In this document: positions 8,004 to 17,811 of the stretch, piece after piece | Layout of the letters: each line of letters opens with the position of its first letter | How positions within the stretch are numbered: the first letter of the stretch is position 1 | Assembly (NCBI GenBank): GCA_026225275.1 | Contig: JAMFSL010000074.1 | Span: 1 to 64,000, forward strand | Length of the DNA: 64,000 nt | Source: Puia dinghuensis | GTDB lineage: Bacteria > Bacteroidota > Bacteroidia > Chitinophagales > Chitinophagaceae | Reading direction: 5' to 3' | Translations under genes and position numbers: made by a program | The notes under the pieces: model-generated | Databases searched by the model: none | What the model saw: the letters and a program-made list of their open reading frames with translations, nothing else | What the model was told of the DNA's origin: nothing

Positions 8004-10799
8004 TTGAAACTAGTCTGCCTTTTTCTACTGAGCTTGCTGACCTTTACGGCTGTGAAGGCCCAGATTAGCATCAGCGGAAAAATCTCTGATACCGCAGAGA
8101 GAAAAGCGCTCCCCAACAGCTCCGTCGTGCTTTTACGTCAATCCGATTCCATTCTCGTCAAATCCATCCGCGCAACGGGATCGGGCGAATTCCGGTTCAG
8201 CGGGATCCTCAAAGGCAAATATCTGCTGTTGGTCACCTACCCTGCTTATGCCGACTATGTGGATGAACTTGAGGTAAAGGATTCTATCACCCCTGTTGTT
8301 CTGCCGCTTATCGGCCTGGAGCTGAAAAGCAAATTGCTGGAGACGGTGGTCGTCAATGGCAGCAAAGGCTCCATGCGCATCAAGGGAGATACGACTGAAT
8401 TTAACGCCGACAGCTTCAAAGTCGCGCAGGGCGCCACGGTAGAAGACCTGCTGAAAAAACTGCCCGGCATCGAGGTCGATCACAATGGCCAGATCACCGC
8501 CCAGGGCGAAACCGTCAAGAAGGTTCTGGTCGATGGGGAAGAGTTCTTCGGGGATGACCCCACCCTGGTGACTAAGAACCTGAGTGCCGATATGGTGGAT
8601 AAAGTGCAGGTGTATGACAAGAAGAGCGACCAGGCCGCCTTTACCGGCATCGACGACGGTCAGCGGGAAAAGACGATCAATCTCAAGTTAAAAGACAGTA
8701 AGAAGAATGGCTATTTCGGGCGGCTGACAGCTGGCGGCGCAACCGACGGCTATTTTGATGAAGAGCTGATGGCCAATTATTTCAGAAAAAAGGAAAAGCT
8801 GGCTCTATATGGGATCCTCTCCAACACCGGCAAGACCGGTCTGAACTGGCAGGACAGGGACACCTACGGGCAAAGTTTCGCCAGCGGCCTGGATGTGGAC
8901 CAGAATACCGGCGATATCTCTTTTACCGGGCCGGCCGATGACGACCTGGATACCTGGAACGGACAATATTCAGGTCAGGGCTACCCGACTGTCAAGACCG
9001 GCGGTCTCCATTTCAATAATAAATGGGATAATGATCTGCAGTCGCTGAACGGCAATTACAAGTACATGAACCTGTCCATCAATGGCAACAGTACCACCAA
9101 TTCGGAAGTCATCCTCCCGGATACGTTCTATTATAATAACTCGACGCAGAAATTCAACCGGCAGATCATCCGCCACAGCTTTAACGGCGTCTATGACCTG
9201 GCGATCGATTCCACTTCTTCGATCAAGCTGCAGGCCGATGGCGGCACGGATCACAAGATCGATAACGAATCCGATTATTCCGAAGCCCTCGGCAGCGACA
9301 GCAGTCTCGTCAATCAGAATACGCATACCATCAGCACCGTGGGTGACAACCGGGCCGTCAACAGCAACCTGTTGTGGCGGAAGAAGCTGGGCAAGCCGGG
9401 ACGGACGCTGTCATTGAATATCCGCGAAAATTACAGCGACAATACCTCTTCGGGCTATCTGTATTCCAATACGGAATTTTACACCCGCGGTCTGCCCACC
9501 CAGGATTCGCTGATCGATCAGTACAAAAATTACCTTACGCAGAATATCCTGGTCGAGTCCAAACTACTCTTTACCCAGCCCGTAGGGAAGGGCTCCTTCC
9601 TGGGCTTCGATTACGGCATCGGCATCAACAATACCCATTCAGACCGCAACTCCTATAACAAGTCCGGGGATGGAAAATACGATGAGCTGGATTCGGTTTA
9701 CAGCAACAACTATCAATACAATATCCTCACGCAGCGGGGCGGCCTGTCCTATACGCTGATCCGGAAGAAATTCCGGTTCACCGCCGCCAACGATGTCGCC
9801 TTTGCCGGTTACCAGCAGCACGACCTGGTGGCAGACACATCGTCGCACCGACATTTTGTCAACTGGTATCCTAATGCCGGCTTACAATACAGCTTCGCGC
9901 CCCAGGAACGATTATCGATCAACTACTATGGCAATACGAAACCACCAACCCTACAACAATTGCAACCCATCGCCAACAATGAGAATCCGTTAAACGTCGT
10001 GACCGGCAATCCGGGGCTGAAGCCGCAATTCGCCAATAATTTCCGGTTGAATTTTAATGACTTTAAGATCTTCACAGATGAGGAGATCTGGGCCAGCGCT
10101 ACTTATTCTTTTACGAGCAATGCTATCAGCGACGCGCTCACAGTGGATGACACGACCGGTAAGCAAACGACCCAATCCGTCAATGTCAGCGGTAATTATT
10201 CTTTGGGGGCCAATGCCAGTTACGGTTTCAAATGGAAAGGGCCGGACATGCATTTCCGGTTCGGCGGCTCCGTACAACAAAGCAATAATGTCACCATCGT
10301 CGACGATGTCGTCAATGCGACCCGTTCCGGTACTTATGGCGCCGATTTCGGCTTCTGGAAGTTCAAGGAAAAGAAATACGATGTGCATATCAGGTTCAAT
10401 GCAAACTACACGACGAGCAAGTCCAGCGATGATCCGACACTGACCACCCATTATTTCACCTACGAGATCGAACCGAGCGCGGACGTCTTTCTGCCTCTCC
10501 ATTTGCAGATCCATGCCGACGGCGACTTCAATATCCGGCAGAAGACGCCGGTATTTACGTCGAATAATGATGTCTATATTGTCAATGCCTGGTTCGGTAA
10601 GAAATTACTCAAGAATGACCAACTGCTGTTAAAGGCTGCGGTCAATGATCTGCTCGATCAGAATAACGGGTTCAGCCGGAATGTGAGTAGCAGCATTATT
10701 ACCCAGAATACGTATACTACGATCAAACGATATTTTATGTTCTCCGTGGTCTGGAACTTCGCCAAAGCCGGTACCCCAGCCCCGCGTCAGAACCAATAA
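8004..10799 (+). CDS. Outer-membrane beta-barrel protein with carboxypeptidase-regulatory-like domain
   Basis: A 931-residue TonB-receptor-like protein. It has a signal peptide (MKLVCLFLLSLLTFTAVKAQ, TTG start), then a CarboxypepD_reg-like domain (ISGKISDTAERKALPNSSV, residues about 21-105). A plug-like region follows (GATVEDLLKKLPGIEVDHNG, KVLVDGEEFFGDDP), and then a long barrel typical of the OMP_b-brl_3 family. The last residues VWNFAKAG resemble a barrel-terminal strand. The cargo is unknown, and no SusD partner is adjacent. The GLPGLI gene follows after 17 bp, the usual pairing for this family. Confidence 0.88.
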   Translation: MKLVCLFLLSLLTFTAVKAQISISGKISDTAERKALPNSSVVLLRQSDSILVKSIRATGSGEFRFSGILKGKYLLLVTYPAYADYVDELEVKDSITPVVLPLIGLELKSKLLETVVVNGSKGSMRIKGDTTEFNADSFKVAQGATVEDLLKKLPGIEVDHNGQITAQGETVKKVLVDGEEFFGDDPTLVTKNLSADMVDKVQVYDKKSDQAAFTGIDDGQREKTINLKLKDSKKNGYFGRLTAGGATDGYFDEELMANYFRKKEKLALYGILSNTGKTGLNWQDRDTYGQSFASGLDVDQNTGDISFTGPADDDLDTWNGQYSGQGYPTVKTGGLHFNNKWDNDLQSLNGNYKYMNLSINGNSTTNSEVILPDTFYYNNSTQKFNRQIIRHSFNGVYDLAIDSTSSIKLQADGGTDHKIDNESDYSEALGSDSSLVNQNTHTISTVGDNRAVNSNLLWRKKLGKPGRTLSLNIRENYSDNTSSGYLYSNTEFYTRGLPTQDSLIDQYKNYLTQNILVESKLLFTQPVGKGSFLGFDYGIGINNTHSDRNSYNKSGDGKYDELDSVYSNNYQYNILTQRGGLSYTLIRKKFRFTAANDVAFAGYQQHDLVADTSSHRHFVNWYPNAGLQYSFAPQERLSINYYGNTKPPTLQQLQPIANNENPLNVVTGNPGLKPQFANNFRLNFNDFKIFTDEEIWASATYSFTSNAISDALTVDDTTGKQTTQSVNVSGNYSLGANASYGFKWKGPDMHFRFGGSVQQSNNVTIVDDVVNATRSGTYGADFGFWKFKEKKYDVHIRFNANYTTSKSSDDPTLTTHYFTYEIEPSADVFLPLHLQIHADGDFNIRQKTPVFTSNNDVYIVNAWFGKKLLKNDQLLLKAAVNDLLDQNNGFSRNVSSSIITQNTYTTIKRYFMFSVVWNFAKAGTPAPRQNQ

Positions 10800-10816
10800 C
10801 AGTCAAACAGAACGTT

Positions 10817-11578
10817 ATGACCAGGATTTTTTTATTCACTGTATTGCTGTTGACCATAGCCCGGCGTTCCGGTGCGCAGAATAACATCTTCCTTTCGCAA
10901 GGCAGGATAGAATATGAAAGAAAGGTCAACCAGTATGCCCAAATGGAGGCGGCGATGGACCCCAATGACGAGTCATGGACGGAGCTGCGAAAAAAATTGT
11001 CGGGCAATCAGTTCAAGACAGATTACTTCAACCTCGAATTCACCCGGACCAAAACGCTATACCATCCCGGCCGGGAAAGTCCTGACAAACCCATCCAGTT
11101 CTTTTTCCAGCCGCCGGCTCAGGATAATGTGGTCTGGTCTGACCTGGACCAGGATCGGAGCGTGAGCCAGAAACACGTGTTCGAAATGATGTTCCTGGTA
11201 CAGGATAGCCTGAGGCCGATCAAATGGAAGATAACGGACGAAACCCGTACCATTGCCGGTTTTACCTGTCGCCGGGCGAATGCCATGATCATGGATTCCA
11301 TTTATGTGGTGGCTTTTTATACCGACGAAATTCTCACCCCCGGTGGTCCGGAGTCCTTTACAGGCTTACCAGGTATGATCCTGGGTGTTGCGCTGCCCCA
11401 TGAGCATGTTACCTGGTTTGCAACCAAGGTCGAGGCTGTCAGCATACCCGAAACGGGTGTGGCGGTACCCGCAAAAGGGAAAAAGATCAATGAGGCAGGG
11501 CTGAAGGCATCGGTAATGGAATTGATGAAAAACTGGAATAAGGAGGGGCGGCAGTATATGCAGGACGTGCTATTGTAA
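10817..11578 (+). CDS. GLPGLI family exported protein
   Basis: A 253-residue secreted protein with N-terminal hydrophobic signal TRIFLFTVLLLTIA. The family-defining motif is present as FTGLPGMILGVALPHEH near residue 185, close to the consensus G-L-P-G-L-I. The family is restricted to Bacteroidota and its function is unknown. It is usually encoded directly after an outer-membrane barrel protein, as here. Its stop codon overlaps the 3' end of the convergent amylase gene by 9 bp. Confidence 0.9.
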   Translation: MTRIFLFTVLLLTIARRSGAQNNIFLSQGRIEYERKVNQYAQMEAAMDPNDESWTELRKKLSGNQFKTDYFNLEFTRTKTLYHPGRESPDKPIQFFFQPPAQDNVVWSDLDQDRSVSQKHVFEMMFLVQDSLRPIKWKITDETRTIAGFTCRRANAMIMDSIYVVAFYTDEILTPGGPESFTGLPGMILGVALPHEHVTWFATKVEAVSIPETGVAVPAKGKKINEAGLKASVMELMKNWNKEGRQYMQDVLL

Positions 11579-13426
11579 TTCCAGCACCCACATCGTCCGG
11601 CCGGGGATCATCGCTTTCGTTCCCAATGGATATGTTTGCCCCGTCACCACATCGACGCCCTTTGTAAAACCACCCGTCCGCTGGCTATAATGGCTGAAAT
11701 CGATCGCGGCCGGCTGCAGGCCGGTATTCATCGCGCATAGAATAGTCTGCTTTACATCATACCGGAAATAAACATACAGCGCTTTATCCGGCACATACTG
11801 CATTAACTTGCCGGTTGTGAGTGCCGAAGATCCGCGCCGAAACGTTCCCAGCGTCTTTACGAGCCGCTGGACAGCCGCTTCATCCGGTGACAAACCGGCG
11901 CCGGTAAAAGCATTCTTCGGGTCACCGGGCCAGCCACCCGGAAAATCGAGCCGGACCCAGCCATCGGGTTTGGCCACTCCTTTCATGAGGATCTCCGTTC
12001 CATAATATAACTGCGGGATACCGCGCTCCGTCAGCAGCCATTCAAGGCCCATCTTCTGTCCGGCGACGTCTTCGCCGATCTCGGAAAAGAACCGGGTCAT
12101 ATCATGGTTGTCGAGGAAGATGACGTTACGCATAGGGTCGTCATACAGGAAATCGTTACTCAACGTATTGTATAAATCGTTCACTCCGCTGCCATTGTCG
12201 GTAGTGTCTTTGATCGCGGCCTGGATGCCGGTGAAAAGACATTGAAAATCCGTGGCGCCCATGAGGTTGCTTTTGAAGGGGAGGGAGAGATGGTTTCGGA
12301 CAAAATACGCTTGGTTGGGGGTTCCGTGTACCCACGTCTCGCCGAACATCGTCATCTTTGGATACTCATCGATCAATGCCTTATTACACCGGTTCATGAA
12401 TTCCAGGCTATTATAAATATACGTATCGATGCGCCAGCCATCCACGCCAAACGTCTCTACACACCAGATCGCATTTTCGATGAGGAATTCCGCGAGGTCA
12501 GGATTGTCCTGGTTGAGATCGGGCATCTCACGCGTGAACCAGCCGTCGCTGGTGGTCTTTTTGTCGATATCGCTCGCGTGCGGATCGATCAGCGGCTGAT
12601 CTTTGTAATTAGTCTGGGTGTATTCCGGCCATTGATGCAGCCAGCTTTTTTCCGGCAGATCCCGGATGAAGAAGTGATACGATCCGACGTGGTTGTAAAC
12701 GGCGTCCTGTATCAGCTTCATTCCGCGCCGGTGAAGCGAGTCCGCAAGCCTTTTATAGAGCAGGGCGCCTCCAAGCCGCGGGTCGATGGTATAGTGGTCA
12801 GTAAATGCATAGCCGTGTTCTGTCCGGTTAGGCATATCGTTCTCCAGGACCGGCGTCATCCACAAGGTCGTTACCCCCAGGCTCTGCAGGTAGTCGAGGT
12901 GGTTGATGATACCCTGGAGATCGCCGCCATGGCGTAAGAAGATCGAGTCCCGGTTCAGGGATTGATCCCGCATGCCCCGAACGCGGTCGTTGGAAGGATC
13001 GCCGTTGCTGTAGCGGTCGGGCATGAGGAAGTAGATGAAATCTTTGGCAGTAACGCCCGAGGCGTATTCCGTCATGTTACCTTTGCGCCGCGGTAAGAGG
13101 GCATAGCGGATTTCGATGGGCTCGCCCCTGCCCTTCGGATGGATGGTGAGGGTGAGGTTCCCCGGCTTTGTTGTGGGAGAGATACGGAGATGGAGGAAGA
13201 GATAGTTGGCGTTGTCAACGCGATGCCAGTCGGCGAGAGTGACGCCGGGATACGATACGGTGACGGAGGCGGCCTTTCCGATGTCTTTTCCGTGGATCAT
13301 CAGTTCGGGTCTGGCGTATTTCATGCCGACCCACCAGTTGCCGGGGTAGACTTTTAGCGTTTCCTGGGCGGGTGATGCGACTGACAGCACCAGCCAGGCG
13401 CAGAGAAGGAAGATGAGCTTATTCAT
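11570..13426 (-). CDS. Exported GH13 alpha-amylase/neopullulanase (SusA-like)
   Basis: A 618-residue glycoside hydrolase acting on alpha-1,4-glucans, exported by the signal peptide MNKLIFLLCAWLVLSVASPA. An N-terminal immunoglobulin-like domain of the cyclomaltodextrinase type (to about residue 115) precedes the GH13 barrel. In the barrel, DAVYNHVG, the nucleophile in VDGWRIDTY, the acid/base Glu in MFGETWVHG and FLDNHDM are all seen. The start is ATG at 13426; an upstream in-frame extension has coding content unlike a protein N-terminus. It lies 4 bp behind the MFS gene, so it is the last gene of glgA-glgC-MFS-amylase. It probably degrades maltodextrin or starch in the periplasm or at the surface. 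Confidence 0.92.
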   Translation of the reverse strand: MNKLIFLLCAWLVLSVASPAQETLKVYPGNWWVGMKYARPELMIHGKDIGKAASVTVSYPGVTLADWHRVDNANYLFLHLRISPTTKPGNLTLTIHPKGRGEPIEIRYALLPRRKGNMTEYASGVTAKDFIYFLMPDRYSNGDPSNDRVRGMRDQSLNRDSIFLRHGGDLQGIINHLDYLQSLGVTTLWMTPVLENDMPNRTEHGYAFTDHYTIDPRLGGALLYKRLADSLHRRGMKLIQDAVYNHVGSYHFFIRDLPEKSWLHQWPEYTQTNYKDQPLIDPHASDIDKKTTSDGWFTREMPDLNQDNPDLAEFLIENAIWCVETFGVDGWRIDTYIYNSLEFMNRCNKALIDEYPKMTMFGETWVHGTPNQAYFVRNHLSLPFKSNLMGATDFQCLFTGIQAAIKDTTDNGSGVNDLYNTLSNDFLYDDPMRNVIFLDNHDMTRFFSEIGEDVAGQKMGLEWLLTERGIPQLYYGTEILMKGVAKPDGWVRLDFPGGWPGDPKNAFTGAGLSPDEAAVQRLVKTLGTFRRGSSALTTGKLMQYVPDKALYVYFRYDVKQTILCAMNTGLQPAAIDFSHYSQRTGGFTKGVDVVTGQTYPLGTKAMIPGRTMWVLELQ

Positions 13427-13430
13427 GTGG

Positions 13431-14804
13431 TTAGGTCTGTTGGTCGGCGAAGAATCCGGCCTTTTCCTGCTCCAACCGGATGGCGCCCCCGTCATAGACG
13501 AAGAGGACGGAGATCGCCGCGGCAATCAGGCAGAAGCCTGCCAGTACGATGGCATCAATCGGCTGGTTGTTATAAAGATGCCTGACGATCCAGCCGCCGA
13601 AGAGCCCGTTAACAATCTGAGGCAGTGTAATGAAAAAATTGAAAATGCCCATGTAGATGCCCATCTTCCCGGCCGGAATGCAGCTGCTGAGAATGACATA
13701 AGGCATCGCGAGGATGCTGGCCCAGGCCAGTCCAACGCCGATCATGCTGACGTATAGTTCCCAGGCGTTGTGAGCGAAAAAAATAGAGATCAGGCCTATC
13801 CCACCGGCCAGCAGTGAGATGGCATGGGTGATCTTGCGGCCAAATATCCTGGTCATCGGCGTCAGGCATAGCGCATATACCGCCCCGACAGCATTGTATA
13901 CGCCAAACGCATTGCCCACAATATTCCCCGCATCATTGCCCACCTTCGTCGTCGCATAGTGACCCGTCAGGCCAAACACATGCGTGGCCACGGCATCCGA
14001 CGTAAAGACCCACATACTGAACATCGCAAACCAGCTGAAGAACTGCACCACATCAAGCTGCTTCATTGTTTTGGGCATCCGGAGAAAGTCTTTTGCAATC
14101 TCCCCCAGTCCGGCCTTTTCTTTTTCCGCCGGCTGCGGTCCCTGGTATCGTTTGAATTCCTCCGGTGGATACTCTTTCGAGAAGAGAACCGTCACCAGGA
14201 TCGCCAGGATAAAGAGCGTAGCGCCGATATAAAAGGAATATTTGATATTATCAGCGATGCCATCGGGGCCGGGGACCTGACTAAAACCCATCCAGGCGAG
14301 GAGACTGGCCATATAGGAACCGCCCACCGCCCCCACCCCGATGAGAAAAGCCTGGATCGCGAAGCCCTTCGCCCGTTGAGAGTCGGGTAGATTATCCGCG
14401 ACCAGTGCCCGGAATGGCTCCATCGCCACGTTGAAAGAGGCATCCATGATCATGACAAACCCAGCGCCGATCCATAAGGCAGGGATGACGCCTGCCATGC
14501 GGCCCGAATTAGGAAGAAGAATGAGCGCAAGAGCAGATAATAGCGCGCCGGTGAGGAAATAAGGCTTGCGTCTCCCCAGGCGATTCCAGGTCCGGTCGCT
14601 ATAATGTCCGATGAGCGGCTGCACGATCATGCCCACAATGGGAGCAACGATCCAAAATAAAGGCAATTGGTCTACGTCCGCGCCAAAAGACCGCAGGATC
14701 CGGCTGGTGTTGGCATTCTGCAAGGCGAAGCCACACTGGATTCCCATAAAGCCAAAGCTCATGGTAAAGATCTGACCGGTTGTCAGCAGCGGTTTAGCGG
14801 TCAT
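13431..14804 (-). CDS. MFS sugar transporter, SLC45/maltose-type
   Basis: Major facilitator with about 12 membrane segments. The N-terminus TGQIFTMSFGFMGIQCGFALQN, the loop GHYSDRTWNRLGRRKPYF with the GRR motif between helices 2 and 3, and the PFRALVADNLP segment are typical of the SLC45-like sugar:H+ symporter group. The ATG at 14804 was chosen over a TTG two codons upstream. It lies directly upstream of the amylase (4 bp) and 65 bp after glgC, which supports uptake of maltose or maltodextrins. The substrate is inferred from context. Confidence 0.87.
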   Translation of the reverse strand: MTAKPLLTTGQIFTMSFGFMGIQCGFALQNANTSRILRSFGADVDQLPLFWIVAPIVGMIVQPLIGHYSDRTWNRLGRRKPYFLTGALLSALALILLPNSGRMAGVIPALWIGAGFVMIMDASFNVAMEPFRALVADNLPDSQRAKGFAIQAFLIGVGAVGGSYMASLLAWMGFSQVPGPDGIADNIKYSFYIGATLFILAILVTVLFSKEYPPEEFKRYQGPQPAEKEKAGLGEIAKDFLRMPKTMKQLDVVQFFSWFAMFSMWVFTSDAVATHVFGLTGHYATTKVGNDAGNIVGNAFGVYNAVGAVYALCLTPMTRIFGRKITHAISLLAGGIGLISIFFAHNAWELYVSMIGVGLAWASILAMPYVILSSCIPAGKMGIYMGIFNFFITLPQIVNGLFGGWIVRHLYNNQPIDAIVLAGFCLIAAAISVLFVYDGGAIRLEQEKAGFFADQQT

Positions 14805-14869
14805 GTGCAATCATTTAAGATGAAAACCGTGGGGACGCCCGGCCGGTTATGATCTGGATGCGGCCGTCA

Positions 14870-16144
14870 TCAGATGACGAATCCGTTCGGCAGTACCGCC
14901 CCTTTCTTAATGACCACGACGCCTTCCTTCACGGTATACAAAGAGTGATCGGAATTCTCGAGATGATGTCCGCCATTGATGCGCACGTCATCTCCGATCC
15001 GGCAGTTCTTATCGACGATGGCATTGCGGATATAGCAGCGGTGGCCGATGCCGACCGTCGGCAGGCCATGAGCCTGCGCCTGTTCGATCTCCTCGATCGT
15101 CTCGTAGAAGTCGACGCCCATCAGGTAGCTGCTCACAATCGTCGTTCCGGTCCCGATGCGGGTGCGGATACCGATAACGCTGTTCTCGATGCGGGAAGCA
15201 TTGATGATGCAGCCTTCTGCAATGATCGTCTTCTCCAGCGTGGTGCCGCTGATCTTGGCAGGTGGCAGCATGCGGGCGCGGGTATAGATGGCTTTTTCGT
15301 TGTCGAACAGGTTAAAATCGGGGATATCCTTCGTCAGTCCGAGGTTGGCTTCGAAAAAGGAAGGAATGTTACCGATATCCGTCCAGTAACCTTCATACTG
15401 GTAACTGACCACTTTGTATTTCTCCAGCGATTGGGGAATAATTTCCTTACCGAAGTCCGTGGATTCCACATATTCATTTTGCAGGAGGTCTGTTAACAGC
15501 TGACGATTAAAGATATAAATACCCATAGACGCCAGATAATGCCGTCCCTGCGCCTGCATCGTATGGCCCGTATCGCTGATCCATGGCTGGAGAACATCCT
15601 TTTTAGGCTTTTCTGTGAAGGAGGTGATATAACCGTTTTCATCCATTTTCATGATCCCGAAATCCGAGGCATCCTTGTCATTGACAGGGATCGTGGCGAT
15701 GGAGATATCCGCACCCTTCTTCTTGTGATGTTCCAGCATTTCCATGAAATCCATCTGGTAGAGCTGGTCACCGGAAAGGATCAGCACGTACTCACTGTCG
15801 AAAGGCCCGAGGTGGCGAAGACATTGACGGACAGCATCGGCCGTACCCTGATACCACGTGGGATTGTCCGGCGTCTGCTCGGCAGCCAGTATATCCACAA
15901 AAGCAGAACTGAAGGCGCTGAAATGATAGGTGTTTTTGATATGCCGGTTTAACGAAGCTGAGTTGAATTGCGTTAGCACGAACATCCGGGTGATGCCCGA
16001 GTTGAGGCAATTGGAGATCGGGATATCGACGAGGCGATACTTCCCGGCTATAGGAACGGCAGGCTTCGAGCGGCTGGCGGTGAGGGGGTATAATCTGGTT
16101 CCGGCTCCTCCTCCTAATATGACTGATAAAATCTCTTTTGACAT
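14870..16144 (-). CDS. glgC: Glucose-1-phosphate adenylyltransferase
   Basis: Makes ADP-glucose from glucose-1-phosphate and ATP, the committed step of bacterial glycogen synthesis. In about 424 residues the nucleotidyltransferase signature VILGGGAGTRLYPLT opens the protein. KPAVPIAGKYRLVDIPISNC, WYQGTADAV, LSGDQLYQMD and FTEKPKK follow, and a C-terminal left-handed beta-helix region with an isoleucine-rich repeat pattern (GEDVRINGG-type turns) ends it. ATG at 16144 is preferred over TTG at 16150. It sits 73 bp after glgA in the same orientation. Confidence 0.97.
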   Translation of the reverse strand: MSKEILSVILGGGAGTRLYPLTASRSKPAVPIAGKYRLVDIPISNCLNSGITRMFVLTQFNSASLNRHIKNTYHFSAFSSAFVDILAAEQTPDNPTWYQGTADAVRQCLRHLGPFDSEYVLILSGDQLYQMDFMEMLEHHKKKGADISIATIPVNDKDASDFGIMKMDENGYITSFTEKPKKDVLQPWISDTGHTMQAQGRHYLASMGIYIFNRQLLTDLLQNEYVESTDFGKEIIPQSLEKYKVVSYQYEGYWTDIGNIPSFFEANLGLTKDIPDFNLFDNEKAIYTRARMLPPAKISGTTLEKTIIAEGCIINASRIENSVIGIRTRIGTGTTIVSSYLMGVDFYETIEEIEQAQAHGLPTVGIGHRCYIRNAIVDKNCRIGDDVRINGGHHLENSDHSLYTVKEGVVVIKKGAVLPNGFVI

Positions 16145-16217
16145 ATACAATCGGTTTGTTGAATGATGATTAAATAATTATTCCAACCTATCTTTTATTC
16201 TTCTTCTTAACGGCTTT

Positions 16218-17642
16218 TTAATACCCATCCCGCGCCCGTTGATACAGATCCAGGTATGCCTTTACGCTGGCCTGCCAGCTAAAATCCAGTTGCATCATCC
16301 GGGTCCGGGTCTCTTTTAACATTTCCTGTTGCTGGAACAGCTCGACTGAACGCCAGATGCCATGCGTCATGTCACCTACCGTCGCGTGAAGGAAGCGAAT
16401 ACCATACCCTCCCGGATCTCCGTAGTCGATCACGGTGTCATGCAACCCGCCGGTATCCCGGACCACCGGCACGGTGCCATAACGGAGGGCATACAGCTGA
16501 TTGAGCCCACAGGGTTCTACCCGCGATGGCATCAGGATGAAATCGGCCCCCGCATAGATGAGATGGCTGAGCCCTTCATCATAGCCGATATAGGTATTGT
16601 AATCACCCCTCGACATATCCCTGATGGATTGTAAATGATTTTCGATGCCGGCCACGCCGCTGCCGAGAATAAAGAAGTTCATTCTGCGGCCAAGATAATA
16701 GAAAGATTCTTCGATCGTTTGCGGTAGCAGGTCTGCACCCTTGTCGACGACCAGCCGGCCGATAAAAGTGATCAGCGGTTTTGTCGGGTCGAGGCCGTAA
16801 CGGCTGCAGAGTTCTTCTTTATTCTTCCGCTTACCTTCCTCCACCGTGTCTACCGAATAATGATGCTCGATATAAGTATCTTTCTCCGGATCCCAGACGA
16901 CCGTGTCGATTCCGTTCAGGATGCCGCTGCATTTACCCTTTTCATACTCCAGCAGGGCTTCGAGACCGGCCGCGTTGTACTTCATTTCCTCCAGGTAGGT
17001 AGGACTGACAGTCGTCACTTTCCAGGCGCAGCGGATGCCGCAGGCCAGGGGGTTCAAGGCCCCACCCCATTCCATCAATCCCCGCTTCCAGATATCCCAG
17101 TCAGGAATTAACACTGTTTTGTCTATGCCGGTCTGACCCTGGTATTGAGCGTTGTGGATCGTCAGTATCGTTGCGATGCCCTGCAGTTTCTGGTAGGCAT
17201 AGCAGTGTTTGAACATGAAAGGAATGAGGGCCGTATGATGATCGTGGACATGGACGACGTCCGGCTGGTGGCTCCAGGAAGCCAGCCAGTCCACCACGGC
17301 AATCTGGAAGGAAAAAAAGCGTTCGGTGTCATCAGGATAGCCGTAGATCTTCTCGCGGTCCAGCAACCCATAGATATCTACCAGATAGAGATCGAATCCC
17401 AATTTGTTGGTCGCCTCTTTGATGACCGTATAATTGAACCAGTAATTATGTAAGTGGGTATATCCTTTGTGTACGACCTCCCATTGGTTGTCGCGAAGGA
17501 ACTTCGTCCGGTACATCGGCATGACCACTTTGGCAATATGTCCAAGTTCCCGCTGGTATTTAGGCAATGCGCCCACCACGTCACCAAGCCCCCCGGCCTT
17601 TGCCACCGGATAACATTCTGCCGATACATGAATTATTTCCAT
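16218..17642 (-). CDS. glgA: Glycogen synthase (ADP-glucose, GT5)
   Basis: Transfers glucose from ADP-glucose to growing alpha-1,4-glucan. The 474-residue protein starts MEIIHVSAECYPVAKAGGL. The KxGGL nucleotide-binding motif appears as KAGGL, with GDVVGALPK immediately after. The C-terminal GT-B domain has the ADP-sugar site MPSRVEPCGLNQLYALRYG and TGGLHDTV. An in-frame extension to 17732 is discarded because homology begins at 17642. It is the first gene of the leftward operon glgA-glgC-MFS-amylase; the 169 bp gap to the divergent glucokinase holds the regulatory region. Confidence 0.97.
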   Translation of the reverse strand: MEIIHVSAECYPVAKAGGLGDVVGALPKYQRELGHIAKVVMPMYRTKFLRDNQWEVVHKGYTHLHNYWFNYTVIKEATNKLGFDLYLVDIYGLLDREKIYGYPDDTERFFSFQIAVVDWLASWSHQPDVVHVHDHHTALIPFMFKHCYAYQKLQGIATILTIHNAQYQGQTGIDKTVLIPDWDIWKRGLMEWGGALNPLACGIRCAWKVTTVSPTYLEEMKYNAAGLEALLEYEKGKCSGILNGIDTVVWDPEKDTYIEHHYSVDTVEEGKRKNKEELCSRYGLDPTKPLITFIGRLVVDKGADLLPQTIEESFYYLGRRMNFFILGSGVAGIENHLQSIRDMSRGDYNTYIGYDEGLSHLIYAGADFILMPSRVEPCGLNQLYALRYGTVPVVRDTGGLHDTVIDYGDPGGYGIRFLHATVGDMTHGIWRSVELFQQQEMLKETRTRMMQLDFSWQASVKAYLDLYQRARDGY

Positions 17643-17778
17643 TGAAACTTTTATTATGCGGACAAAGGATCTTTGAGAGGTTTCAGCCCAAGAGATGCAA
17701 GCAATTTCGTTCAATTTAGTAAGGTTTTTCATTAAACGGCGTGTCAGAGATGAAAAAATTTTCTCCCGTTCAAACCAT

Positions 17779-17786
17779 TATCTTTG
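17779..17786 (+). promoter_or_regulatory. -7 promoter element for the ROK kinase (TATCTTTG)
   Basis: TATCTTTG matches TAnnTTTG and ends 25 bp before the start codon at 17812. A clear -33 TTG is not obvious. Confidence 0.5.
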
Positions 17787-17811
17787 CAACCCTATATAAA
17801 CTATTCTTCCC

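Noticed and set aside
11570-11578. Frame error where the GLPGLI and amylase genes overlap
   Set aside because: Both proteins end with plausible C-termini and the 9-bp convergent overlap is normal in compact genomes.
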